A stretch of DNA of 64,000 nt from an uncultured Lachnospiraceae bacterium (GTDB taxonomy: Bacteria; Bacillota; Clostridia; Lachnospirales; Lachnospiraceae). Position numbers and translations under genes: made by a program. Within the stretch, counting starts at the first letter, position 1, and each line of letters starts with the position of its first letter. Where the stretch lies: assembly GCA_910584845.1 (NCBI GenBank), contig CAJUDH010000016.1, positions 1 to 64,000 on the forward strand, in the 5' to 3' direction. The notes below the pieces were generated by a model. That model worked only from the letters and a program-made list of their open reading frames with translations, searched no databases and was not told the DNA's origin. This document shows positions 41,220-49,493 of the stretch, piece by piece.

Positions 41220-43051
41220 TGTTCCATTTGCTCCATCAACATGCCGACGGTATTGATTTTTTGTTCCAGGGCCGGCAGCCGCCGTTCTTCCTGGTTTACT
41301 GACAAACGAAAGTCGGTGAAACAGCTGTCCACTGAGGCCAGTTCCTTTTCGAACAAATCCATAATCTCATTGGAAACCTGTTGAACCATGGTTTTCCGGG
41401 CTTTTTCTGTTTCCTCTTGGAATTGCCGGATGCATTCTTTGGTAGCCGCTTCCATTTTTCCGGCGGCCTTGGGGTCGTAGAGCCGTTTAGCTAAAGAGTT
41501 GACGGCAACTGTGCCGACGATAACCCCGATCCCTACCATCCCCACGGCGGCAATCGTCCCCACCAGCGCGCCGGCAAGGGTGCCTGCGGCGCCGGCAGCC
41601 GCGCTGCTGCCCAGGGCCCCGCTGACGCCGGCGGTCGTCCAGGCGGCCAGGCTTCCCGCCCCTGCGGCGCCGGCCATGCTTCCTGCCCCGCCTCCCCCTA
41701 CAAGGGACAGGGCTTTCCTCATGCCGATTTGGGAATCGTACCTTTTGCGTTCTTTCCAGATTTTTAAGAACAGTTCCTGGGAAGAACCTTCCAACAACTG
41801 GTAAAACTCCCCGGCCATGGCGGCCGATTCTTTTGTTTTGGCCACGATTTGGCGCCTGCTTTGGGATAAGGAGCCAAAAAAACGGTCATTTAATTCCAGG
41901 ATATTTTCCCGCTGGTTGAAATATCCAACAGCTTCCTGAAAAAGGATTTCCAGGTCGTGGAGGCATCCTTTCATGGTTTCAATGGTTTTCCGGTTGATGG
42001 AATCATCCATCATGGATTTGTAATTGTCGTTGACCATATTCAGGTAAGCGGCGAAATCTTCTTTGGTTTGAAACCGTTCCTTTATTTTATAAGGGTCCAT
42101 TTTGGACAGGATTTCCTGTTCATAAAGGTCAATATCCTTATGGATGTCGCCTGCCAATTTTTCCGTAAAATCCAGTAAAATCCCCCTGTGCTGAAAAATA
42201 TAGCCGTCCAGGGCAGCATTGACCTTTTGTAGGATCTTTGCGTCAGATTCGTATTGCCTTTTTCTTAAGATGAAGGATTTTTGAAGCTGTGCCAGCATGG
42301 ATTTGGCCTCGGCAACGTTTTGCCGCTGCTTATTCAACATAGGGTTTTCCCCGACCACTTCATGGCGGATATAAGAGCGGACGGATTCCCAGCTTACGAT
42401 TTCCGGATGTTTCCGGCCTTCGGCAAGGCTTACAGGGAATACCGGCGCCGTAATCCGGCCCTCTTTCATATAGACTTTTATTTTTTCTATATTCTCAGTT
42501 AAAAGCTTGGGAGGGGCGGCGTCGCATTTGGTTAGGAAAAAGATTATTTTTTTCCCGGTTAAACATTCCAGCATGTCCCATAATTTCGGGCTTCGGATGT
42601 TTTGGGCTTCTAAGACGGCAAAAACCGCGTCACAACCGGAAACCAGGGAACTTAACTTGCCAAAAGAACCGTCCCTCATGCGGTTAAGGCCCCTGGTATC
42701 AATAATGGAGATCCCTTTCATCTTGTCAGAAGGGACAAATTTTTTCTGAAAGCCGCCGGAAACCGGGGTTTCAAATGTTTGTGCACCCCACCGGTATTCG
42801 CAAATGTCCCCTGTCAAATAATCCGGCAAAGCCAGGACGTCCTGGAAAAGCATGCGCAGCACGCTGGTTTTCCCTACGCCGTCCTCGCCTAACACCAGGT
42901 AGGCGGTAGTATCCGTTAGTTTTTGCAGCCCGTCTTGGATTTTTTCCTTTTCGTATTGGTCGTCGCTGTCTTGTAAGATGGCGGATAATTCTTCGAACAG
43001 GCCGGATAAGATGGTGGATTCTTCGTTTTCGCATAAAATGTTGGTTGCCAT
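41204..43051 (-). CDS. Dynamin-like GTPase
   Basis: 615 residues from ATG 43051 (GGGAGG upstream). G1 GEDGVGKT (residues 55-62), G3 DTRG (118-121), G4 TKCD (174-177), in the arrangement of the dynamin/YfjP-like family. The middle is long and helical (about 230-450). A Gly/Ala-rich hydrophobic stretch (about 470-530) is a likely membrane-inserting paddle, as in bacterial dynamins. A helical tail follows. Expected to bind and remodel membrane with GTP. Operon partners are a membrane protein and a zinc-ribbon protein; this trio is not one I know by name. Confidence 0.82.
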   Translation of the reverse strand: MATNILCENEESTILSGLFEELSAILQDSDDQYEKEKIQDGLQKLTDTTAYLVLGEDGVGKTSVLRMLFQDVLALPDYLTGDICEYRWGAQTFETPVSGGFQKKFVPSDKMKGISIIDTRGLNRMRDGSFGKLSSLVSGCDAVFAVLEAQNIRSPKLWDMLECLTGKKIIFFLTKCDAAPPKLLTENIEKIKVYMKEGRITAPVFPVSLAEGRKHPEIVSWESVRSYIRHEVVGENPMLNKQRQNVAEAKSMLAQLQKSFILRKRQYESDAKILQKVNAALDGYIFQHRGILLDFTEKLAGDIHKDIDLYEQEILSKMDPYKIKERFQTKEDFAAYLNMVNDNYKSMMDDSINRKTIETMKGCLHDLEILFQEAVGYFNQRENILELNDRFFGSLSQSRRQIVAKTKESAAMAGEFYQLLEGSSQELFLKIWKERKRYDSQIGMRKALSLVGGGGAGSMAGAAGAGSLAAWTTAGVSGALGSSAAAGAAGTLAGALVGTIAAVGMVGIGVIVGTVAVNSLAKRLYDPKAAGKMEAATKECIRQFQEETEKARKTMVQQVSNEIMDLFEKELASVDSCFTDFRLSVNQEERRLPALEQKINTVGMLMEQMEQWQRI

Positions 43052-43179
43052 TTTTATCCTCCCTTTGGCCAGGCACAACCCGGAGCGGGTATTCATCTCT
43101 GCCGAGATTATACCATATCCTCGTTATAACGGCAATTGATAAGTTTTTTTGTGGTACAGAATTAGCTGCGGCACGAGGC

Positions 43180-43226
43180 AAGCCACCAAAGCATACATTG
43201 ATAATAAGTAAGCTTTAAGGTGGCTT
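43180..43226 (+). promoter_or_regulatory. Inverted repeat that hides the sigma gene's Shine-Dalgarno
   Basis: AAGCCACCAAAGC (43180-43192) pairs with GCTTT-AA-GGTGGCTT (43212-43226), a 13-bp stem with a two-base bulge and a 19-base loop. The Shine-Dalgarno AAGGTGG (43217-43223) lies in the right arm, seven bases before the TTG start. Folded RNA would block ribosome binding. Confidence 0.65.
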
Positions 43227-43229
43227 TCT

Positions 43230-43859
43230 TTGAAGACATTTCCAAAGCCCCTGTCGCCCGGGGAAGAGAAGAGTTATCTGGAACGCTGCAGGGAGGGTGA
43301 CCAGGAAGCGCGTAATATCCTGATTGAGCGGAATATGAGGCTGGTGGCCCATGTGGCGAAAAAATATCAGAATACGGATTATGACATGGAAGATTTACTG
43401 TCGGTTGGCACCATCGGACTGATTAAGGCGGTAAACAGCTTTCATATAGACAGGGGTTCCCGGCTGGCTACTTATGCGGCGAAATGTATTGAAAATGAAA
43501 TCCTGATGCTTTTAAGGGCCAGCAAAAAATATACAAAGGAGGTTTCCTTATATGAACCCATCGGGGTAGACAAGGATGGGGAGGCGGTCAGCCTGGTGGA
43601 TGTGATTGAGATGGAGAACAAGGAGGTGTTGGAAGACCTGATCCTGGGCCAAGATATTCAGGAACTGTATGAGGCTTACCAATGCTGCCTGAAAGAACAG
43701 GAGCAGGCTGTGATTGGCATGAGGTATGGCCTGTTCGGGAAACAGCCCCGCACACAGCGGGAAATTGCAGCAGCGCTGGGGATTTCCCGCTCCTATGTGA
43801 GCCGGATCGAGAAGAGGGCGCTTTTAAAGCTGCGGCGGGGAATGGAGTGTGTTGGGTAA
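43230..43859 (+). CDS. sigK: SigK-like sporulation sigma factor
   Basis: 209 residues, TTG start. Sigma region 2: ERNMRLVAHVAKKYQNTDYDMEDLLSVGTIGLIKAVNSF and RLATYAAKCIENEILMLLRASKK; then SLYEPIGVDKDGEAVSLVDVIE, a hallmark of SigK/SigE; region 4: TQREIAAALGISRSYVSRIEKRALLKLR. Close to B. subtilis SigK in pattern, without an obvious long pro-sequence. In the mother cell it would drive late sporulation genes. Start codon TTG and the upstream hairpin suggest weak or conditional translation. Its last codons contain the left copy of a 22-bp repeat. Confidence 0.85.
   Translation: MKTFPKPLSPGEEKSYLERCREGDQEARNILIERNMRLVAHVAKKYQNTDYDMEDLLSVGTIGLIKAVNSFHIDRGSRLATYAAKCIENEILMLLRASKKYTKEVSLYEPIGVDKDGEAVSLVDVIEMENKEVLEDLILGQDIQELYEAYQCCLKEQEQAVIGMRYGLFGKQPRTQREIAAALGISRSYVSRIEKRALLKLRRGMECVG
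43794..43815. repeat. Left copy of the 22-bp direct repeat flanking the AT-rich island
   Basis: 22 bases coding for YVSRIEK in sigma region 4. The identical 22 bases recur at 48018-48039. Candidate attL-type boundary. Confidence 0.75.
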
Positions 43860-43893
43860 GAGGGGAGATTTGATGTTATCCAATTAGAATAGG

Positions 43894-43948
43894 CAGGGAT
43901 AAAGTAAGCATTCAATGATCAGGAACTTGCTTTGTCCTTGCTTTTTTT
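43894..43948 (+). terminator. Intrinsic terminator after the sigma gene
   Basis: Arms 43894-43908 and 43926-43940 form a 15-bp stem with three G-U pairs (CAGGGATAAAGTAAG with CTTGCTTTGTCCTTG), followed by CTTTTTTTG. Confidence 0.8.
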
Positions 43949-43949
43949 G

Positions 43950-43978
43950 TTGTAAAGGGGTGAAAAATCAACTATAAT
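43950..43978 (+). promoter_or_regulatory. Promoter of the DGxQR-HEPN cassette
   Basis: -35 TTGTAA (43950-43955) and perfect -10 TATAAT (43973-43978), 17-base spacer, about 85 bases before the first gene. It begins right after the sigma gene's terminator, so the cassette has its own vegetative promoter. Confidence 0.7.
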
Positions 43979-44065
43979 TATACAAAGGCGTGATGTATAA
44001 GGGGTCAGCGGATAAAGTTTGTTTGAACATGAAAAAATCTCAATCTGTACGAGAGGAGAATTAAA

Positions 44066-45088
44066 ATGGATATAATGGTTTATGATATACAATATGATGA
44101 AGTAATAAAGAGTTTTTATATAACAGCTGGAGTTACATATGAGTATTCTGTTAAAAACTTTATACCATTAATTAATAAATTAGAATTTCAGAGAAGTCCA
44201 TTACGTAAGTCGTTTTATAAACGATTAGAGGGTGATATTTTGAGTGGCTGTATTATGCCAAACATTACCCTGGCTATTAATATTGAGGGAGAGATGCCGC
44301 AGAAAGCTGAATTGAGTGAGAACTATATTGAAAGCAAATTGCCATGTGCATTTGTTCTGGATGGAATACAGAGATTAAATACTATGAAAAGAATTGCAAA
44401 TGATGATAAATTTCCCAAAGATCGAATGCTATATTGCAATATATTAATATGTAATTCAATGGATAGGTTATTATATCGAATGATAACATTGAATAATGGG
44501 CAAAGACCTATGACTGCTAGACATCAGATTGAAATACTGGCATCCAATATATTTGATTTTGATGAATTGCCTATTTTAGCAGTGACAGAAAAAGAAAGTA
44601 AACACCAAAAGAAATCTGATGACAGAATGAGTAAAGAGGTATTGATAAAGGGATATTTGGCATATATAAGTAATTCTATTAATATTGATAATCAAAAGAT
44701 AATTGAAAGTAAAATGAATGAACTTATAGCAGATCAGATTTTGGAATCCAATATACCTCAAAAAAAAGGTGAGTTCAAAGAGGTGATTGGTTTTATAAAT
44801 GAACAATTAGAAAATGATAAGTTAAGTGATTGGTTTAGAGTTCCCAATAATTTTATTGGTTTTACTGCCGCTATGAATAGGGTATTTTATTTTATCCGTT
44901 ATATAAAGATACAGGATATGGAGGAAAAAATCACAGTTTTTGAGGAAGCATTTTCGGCATTGGATGTATCTAAAATAAAATTAGGCATGGCAAGGCGCAG
45001 GCTAGTACAGAACTATTTTGAAAATTTTGAAAAATTATCGGAATGTAGTGTTAGTAAATTGATTGATCATATTTCACAGGAGATATAG
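44066..45088 (+). CDS. DGxQR-motif protein (ParB/DndB/DUF262-like)
   Basis: 340 residues, ATG with GAGGAG. Contains FVLDGIQRLNT with D99-G100-x-Q102-R103 and LNNGQRPMTARHQIEI (residues 142-157), the two signature segments of DGQHR / DUF262-type ParB-like proteins, which bind nucleotide or DNA and occur in DndB, GmrSD and related defence systems. The rest is helical, with no nuclease motif seen. Very AT-rich compared with the chromosome around it. The next gene starts one base later, so both are made together. Assignment to the broad family is sound; a specific family is not certain. Confidence 0.7.
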   Translation: MDIMVYDIQYDEVIKSFYITAGVTYEYSVKNFIPLINKLEFQRSPLRKSFYKRLEGDILSGCIMPNITLAINIEGEMPQKAELSENYIESKLPCAFVLDGIQRLNTMKRIANDDKFPKDRMLYCNILICNSMDRLLYRMITLNNGQRPMTARHQIEILASNIFDFDELPILAVTEKESKHQKKSDDRMSKEVLIKGYLAYISNSINIDNQKIIESKMNELIADQILESNIPQKKGEFKEVIGFINEQLENDKLSDWFRVPNNFIGFTAAMNRVFYFIRYIKIQDMEEKITVFEEAFSALDVSKIKLGMARRRLVQNYFENFEKLSECSVSKLIDHISQEI

Positions 45089-45089
45089 C

Positions 45090-45983
45090 ATGGGTGACGA
45101 ATTTACACTTGGAATATATAAATACAAATGTAATACTAGAAATCAATTACCAAATCTTCCAGAACAATTGAAGATGAGTAATATTTCACCATGCGGAGTT
45201 TTATTAGAGTTGGTCATGGGTAAAATGAATATATTGAATAGTGATGGAGAACTTGTGTATAAACAGGAAACAAATTTCACAAAATTACCTGCAGAAATAC
45301 AAATGACTAATACATATGAGCAATTTAATGAAGTACTGAATACTGATATTTTAGATGAGGAATGCAGAAATATTTGTAATAGATTTATGCTTTATGATAG
45401 AACTAATAATTTTGTTTATGAACACATTTTGAATGAATTGACTCAATATTTTGTTGTCAATGAATTATCACCATGCGAGGGATTTGTTCATTTATATCGT
45501 ACATTAGAATTTATGAGTTACAGTTTTCCTTTGATATATGCTTCAAAATCTAAAAGCTATAGGGGGACTTACGATAGTTTGAAAAAGTTTCTGACTGGAG
45601 ATAGTGGAGGAGAACTGAAATTTTTTGATAAGTTTTTGAAAGAAATTTTTACAACTGATATTGCTTATCAATATGAGTTTGAGGTGTATGTGGATTCCTG
45701 TAATATTGAAGAATTAAAAAAGGAGTTTCAAGAAATTTTTAAGACTGATTTTTTTACATTTGATGAAAATACTTTGACATTTAAATTTAAAAATGTGATG
45801 GAGTTATTTATTGAAATCAGGAATCGATATTTTCATATGTTACTTGGACAAGGCCGCAATAACTTTTTAAATATGGAATACGATAAAAATGATTTGTTTA
45901 GAAGCTTAAATCCCGTATTTATAAATTGGTTAGCTTTTATATTTGTAAAGATAGTTCAGCATGGAATAGAATCTTGTAATTGA
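45090..45983 (+). CDS. HEPN-motif protein, partner of the DGxQR protein
   Basis: 297 residues from ATG 45090, one base after the upstream stop. The C-terminal part holds EIRNRYFHML: R244-N245-x3-H249 fits the HEPN ribonuclease motif RNxxxH. Preceding and following helices (VMELFI, LNPVFINWLAFIFVKIVQ) support the all-helical HEPN domain. The N-terminal 200 residues match nothing I know; they contain FVHLYRTLEFMSYSFPLIYA, a second helical segment. HEPN proteins of this kind often act as toxins that cut RNA during phage infection. AT-rich like its partner. Confidence 0.7.
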   Translation: MGDEFTLGIYKYKCNTRNQLPNLPEQLKMSNISPCGVLLELVMGKMNILNSDGELVYKQETNFTKLPAEIQMTNTYEQFNEVLNTDILDEECRNICNRFMLYDRTNNFVYEHILNELTQYFVVNELSPCEGFVHLYRTLEFMSYSFPLIYASKSKSYRGTYDSLKKFLTGDSGGELKFFDKFLKEIFTTDIAYQYEFEVYVDSCNIEELKKEFQEIFKTDFFTFDENTLTFKFKNVMELFIEIRNRYFHMLLGQGRNNFLNMEYDKNDLFRSLNPVFINWLAFIFVKIVQHGIESCN

Positions 45984-46132
45984 TAATTTATTAGGACAGA
46001 ATGGATTATTTCATCATTTAGAATACAGATAGAATGAGATATATCTATAATCGAAATGGGGTTAGATGAAATCCAATTATTGATTGTATTTTCTAATTCG
46101 CGATGGTCCTTTTGAACAAAAATTTTTACCAT
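45956..46132 (-). CDS. Small ORF resembling Cse60-type sporulation proteins
   Basis: 58 residues on the minus strand, ATG at 46132, overlapping the 3' end of the HEPN gene by 28 bases. Sequence MVKIFVQKDHRELENTINNWI followed by ISIIDISHSI and SVLINYQL has the layout of Cse60 (short strand, LE-x2-IN helix, DI strand, closing strand). AAAGG lies upstream. The rest of the gap (46133-46304) contains no gene that I can see. Confidence 0.45.
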   Translation of the reverse strand: MVKIFVQKDHRELENTINNWISSNPISIIDISHSICILNDEIIHSVLINYQLQDSIPC

Positions 46133-46304
46133 ATATAATAAAACCTTTCATTATAAAGAGTTTCTGTAGACTGTATTATTATATGAAAAGAATAGCAATT
46201 TATACTTAATAAAAGAAATAGAAAATACATAACTATTATTCTGGGTAATCTGTAATAAATGATAAATGCCCAACAAGAAAAGGCATATATATGGAGGTGG
46301 TAAC

Positions 46305-47990
46305 ATGGCAAGGACAGTAGGGATAGGAATACAGAGCTTTGAAAAATTAATAGAGAATCAATATTTTTATATTGATAAGACCAATTTTATCAAGGAATGG
46401 TGGGAAAATGGAGATGATGTAACCCTGATTACCCGACCAAGAAGGTTTGGAAAAACTCTGAATATGAGTATGCTGGAACGTTTTTTATCTATTGAGTATT
46501 CAGGGCAGGGGGAAATATTTGAGGGACTGGCTATATGGAGCGATGAAAAATATCGAAAACTCCAGGGAACTTGTCCGGTGATTTTTTTAAGCTTTGCTGA
46601 TATTAAGGCAAATAATTTTTCTCTGGCAAGGGAAAAAATCTGCATGATTATACAAAAATTATATAGCAAGTTTGATTTTTTGTTGGATAGCCGTATATTA
46701 AGAAAAGATGAGGAAAATTTTTTTAACAAGATATTTATGGAAATGTCAGATTCAGTGGCTGCTTGCGCTTTGCGGGAACTTTCCTGCTATCTTTTGAGAT
46801 ATTACGGAAAAAAAGTAATTATTTTAATGGATGAGTATGATACTCCGCTTCAAGAAGCATGGGTGCATGGCTACTGGCAGGAAATGACAGACTTTATCAG
46901 AGGGATGCTTAACTCAACCTTTAAGACGAATCCCTATTTAGAGCGGGCAGTTATGACTGGAATTACCAGAGTCAGTAAGGAGTCCATTTTTTCTGACTTA
47001 AATAATCTGGAAGTGGTGACTACCACTTCAGAGAAATATGAGAATTGTTTTGGATTTATGGAAGAGGAAGTGTGGGAAGCTTTAAAAGAGTATGGATTAT
47101 ATGACAAGAGACAAAGGGTAAAAGATTGGTATGATGGTTTTACTTTTGGAAGAAGGCAGGATATTTATAACCCATGGTCTATCTTAAATTTTTTGGATAA
47201 GAAACGATTTTCCATGTACTGGGCAAATACCAGCAGTAACGGTCTGGTGAATAGGCTGATCAGAAGGGGGAGCCGGGATGTAAAGATGGAAATGGAGAAG
47301 CTTCTGAAAGGAGGAGTTATCCAAACCAGGATTGATGAGCAGATTATATTCAATCAATTAGATAACAGAGCGGACGCTGTCTGGAGCCTTTTGCTGGCAA
47401 GCGGTTATCTGAAGGTGAAAAATTCCTTTATAGATGAAGAATGGGGACGGGATATTTATGATCTGACTTTAACGAACCGGGAAGTCCGGTTTATGTTTGG
47501 CCAGATGATAGATGGATGGTTTAGAGATTTTATTCCGGAATATAATGATTTTGTGAAAGCCATGTTAACAGGGGACATAAAGGCCATGAATGCTTATATG
47601 AATAAAATAGCTTTGAATACGATCAGCTATTTCGATAGCGGGACAAAACCATCAGAGGAATCTGAACCTGAACGGTTTTACCACGGCCTTGTATTAGGCT
47701 TAACAGTGGAATTGTCAGAGAGGTATGTAATTACATCTAATCGGGAAAGCGGTTTTGGAAGATATGATGTGATGATGGAGCCGAAAAATGAAACAGACAA
47801 TGCTATAATCATAGAATTTAAGGTCAGGGATTCCGGAGAAGAGAGGTCCCTGGAAGATACCGCGAATGCCGCATTGAGACAGATTGAAGAAAAGCAATAT
47901 GCATCAGCTTTAGAAGCCAGGGGGATTGTATCAGAACGGATTCGCAAATATGGATTTGCGTTTGAGGGAAAAACCGTGCTGATACAATAA
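46305..47990 (+). CDS. AAA-ATPase-like protein with PD-(D/E)XK nuclease domain
   Basis: 561 residues from ATG 46305 with GGAGGTGG upstream. N-terminal AAA-ATPase-like domain (PF09820 type): FYIDKTNFIKEWW, P-loop RPRRFGKT (residues 44-51), Walker B ILMDEYDTPL. C-terminal PD-(D/E)XK_9-like domain: GFGRYDVMMEP and IIEFKV (D and ExK residues). This two-domain family is abundant and often multicopy in Clostridia and Bacteroidetes; its role is unclear, with mobile-element or defence links proposed. GC is intermediate. It abuts the right-hand 22-bp repeat. Confidence 0.88.
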   Translation: MARTVGIGIQSFEKLIENQYFYIDKTNFIKEWWENGDDVTLITRPRRFGKTLNMSMLERFLSIEYSGQGEIFEGLAIWSDEKYRKLQGTCPVIFLSFADIKANNFSLAREKICMIIQKLYSKFDFLLDSRILRKDEENFFNKIFMEMSDSVAACALRELSCYLLRYYGKKVIILMDEYDTPLQEAWVHGYWQEMTDFIRGMLNSTFKTNPYLERAVMTGITRVSKESIFSDLNNLEVVTTTSEKYENCFGFMEEEVWEALKEYGLYDKRQRVKDWYDGFTFGRRQDIYNPWSILNFLDKKRFSMYWANTSSNGLVNRLIRRGSRDVKMEMEKLLKGGVIQTRIDEQIIFNQLDNRADAVWSLLLASGYLKVKNSFIDEEWGRDIYDLTLTNREVRFMFGQMIDGWFRDFIPEYNDFVKAMLTGDIKAMNAYMNKIALNTISYFDSGTKPSEESEPERFYHGLVLGLTVELSERYVITSNRESGFGRYDVMMEPKNETDNAIIIEFKVRDSGEERSLEDTANAALRQIEEKQYASALEARGIVSERIRKYGFAFEGKTVLIQ

Positions 47991-48017
47991 TTTTTTAGCC
48001 TTAACTTGACAGGAGGG

Positions 48018-48096
48018 TATGTGAGCCGGATCGAGAAGAAAGCATTAGGGAAACTTAGGGAAAAGTTTGAGGGTAAAACAAAATACAAGGAGGGCA
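48018..48096 (+). pseudogene. Right copy of the 22-bp repeat within a broken sigma-factor 3' end
   Basis: 48018-48039 is identical to 43794-43815. The frame reads GGYVSRIEKKALGKLREKFEG, clearly a second version of sigma region 4.2 (compare RIEKRALLKLR in the intact gene), with no sigma sequence before it. Beyond the 22 bases the two copies differ in DNA but stay alike in protein. It runs in frame into the metallo-hydrolase that follows. Remnant of a target gene end or of another sigma gene. Confidence 0.75.
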
Positions 48097-48101
48097 AAGC
48101 C

Positions 48102-49493
48102 ATGACAGGTGAGGAAAGACTGAAAAGGTTTACCGAAGAAAATTATCAGAAAACATTGACAAAGGTCAACAGCCATATTTACCATTTCCTGGGGTATGGG
48201 CATAGCAATGCCATTGCCGTTGTGGGAAACACATCGGTGATTTTAATTGATGCCCTGGACAGCCCAGGCTATGCAAAAGACTTGAAGGAAGAGCTGGCAA
48301 GGCTGACGGATAAGCCGGTCCGGACAATTATCTATACCCACGGGCATCCGGACCACCGGGGCGGGGCAGGGGTTTTTCGGGACACCGTTGAGGAGGTTAT
48401 TGCTTTTGGGCCTCAAAAGCCGATGCTGAAATATTACGGCCGCCTCAATGATGTGTTAAACCAAAGGGGGGCTTTCCAGTTCGGCTATGAGTTGACGGAC
48501 GAGGAAGCTATCAGCCAGGGCATAGGGATCCGTGAGGGGAAAGCCGTGGGAAAAGGAGGGTTTGACCCGATACCCCCTACTACCCTTTATCAGGAAAAAG
48601 AAGTGGAGCGGGAGATCGACGGCGTCCGGCTGAAGCTGGTAAGCGCACCGGGGGAAACGGACGACCAGATCTTTATCTGGCTGGAAGAGGATAAAGTGAT
48701 CTGCACAGGGGACAATTATTATGGCTGCTGGCCTAACCTGTATGCCATCCGGGGAACCCAGTACCGGGATATTGCCGCATGGGTGGAGGCTTTGGACCAG
48801 ATCCTTTCCTATGGGGCGGAGGCGCTATTGCCGGGCCATACCAGGCCATTGATGGGAAAAGGGCTGGTGCAGGGGCAGCTCAAGGTATTTCGGGATGCCA
48901 TGGAATATGTGCTGTTAGAGACGCTGGACTGCATGAACCGGGGCATGTCCATGAGCGAGGCTGTGGAAAGGGTGAAGCTTCCGGAGGAATACCGGGATAA
49001 AGAGTATCTGGGGGAATATTACGGCACGGTGGAATGGTCGGTAAAGAGCATTTACTGTGGGTATGTGGGATGGTTCGACGGAAATGCCGCCCGTCTGCTG
49101 CCGGTAAGCGAACGGGAATACCAGGCTGTGCTGAGGGAACTGGTTGGGCAGGAAAAATTGTTGGAGAAGATCCGGTCCTGCCTGGCAAAAGGCCAATATC
49201 AACTGGCGCTGCAACTGCTAGAGCTGGTTGACAGCGGGACGGAAACCGCCGGCGAAGCCCAAACCACCGGCGAAAGTCAAACCGCCGGCGAAGCCCAAAC
49301 CGCCAGCGAAAGTCAAACCGCCGGCGGAGCCCAAACCTCCAAGGCAGGCCAAACCGCCAACGCAAGGCAGGCAGGAAACGATAAGGAAGAAATGGTAAAA
49401 GGCTTGAAAAAACAAGCGCTTTTGGGAAGGGCAAGGCAGACGCCTTCTGCCAATGCAAGGCATTACCTGATTGCAAGCGCCAAAAGGCTGTAA
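48102..49493 (+). CDS. Metallo-beta-lactamase-fold hydrolase, SdsA1/YjcS alkylsulfatase-like
   Basis: 463 residues from ATG 48102, seven bases after AAGGAGGG. Metal motif THGHPDHRGG; GETDDQIFIW, CTGDNYYGCWPNLYAIRG and LLPGHTRP supply further ligands and match the alkyl-sulfatase subfamily, with the helical dimerisation domain after residue 290. A hexapeptide repeat (TAGEAQ-type, five or six copies) is inserted at about residues 383-418, then a shortened SCP-like C-terminus. It could hydrolyse alkyl or aryl sulfates. No signal peptide, so cytoplasmic. Confidence 0.82.
   Translation: MTGEERLKRFTEENYQKTLTKVNSHIYHFLGYGHSNAIAVVGNTSVILIDALDSPGYAKDLKEELARLTDKPVRTIIYTHGHPDHRGGAGVFRDTVEEVIAFGPQKPMLKYYGRLNDVLNQRGAFQFGYELTDEEAISQGIGIREGKAVGKGGFDPIPPTTLYQEKEVEREIDGVRLKLVSAPGETDDQIFIWLEEDKVICTGDNYYGCWPNLYAIRGTQYRDIAAWVEALDQILSYGAEALLPGHTRPLMGKGLVQGQLKVFRDAMEYVLLETLDCMNRGMSMSEAVERVKLPEEYRDKEYLGEYYGTVEWSVKSIYCGYVGWFDGNAARLLPVSEREYQAVLRELVGQEKLLEKIRSCLAKGQYQLALQLLELVDSGTETAGEAQTTGESQTAGEAQTASESQTAGGAQTSKAGQTANARQAGNDKEEMVKGLKKQALLGRARQTPSANARHYLIASAKRL
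49248..49355 (+). repeat. Six 18-base repeats inside the hydrolase gene
   Basis: Units of the form GCCGGCGAAGCCCAAACC; five are close copies and the sixth is degenerate. They encode A-G-E-A-Q-T-type hexads, a disordered linker. Confidence 0.85.
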
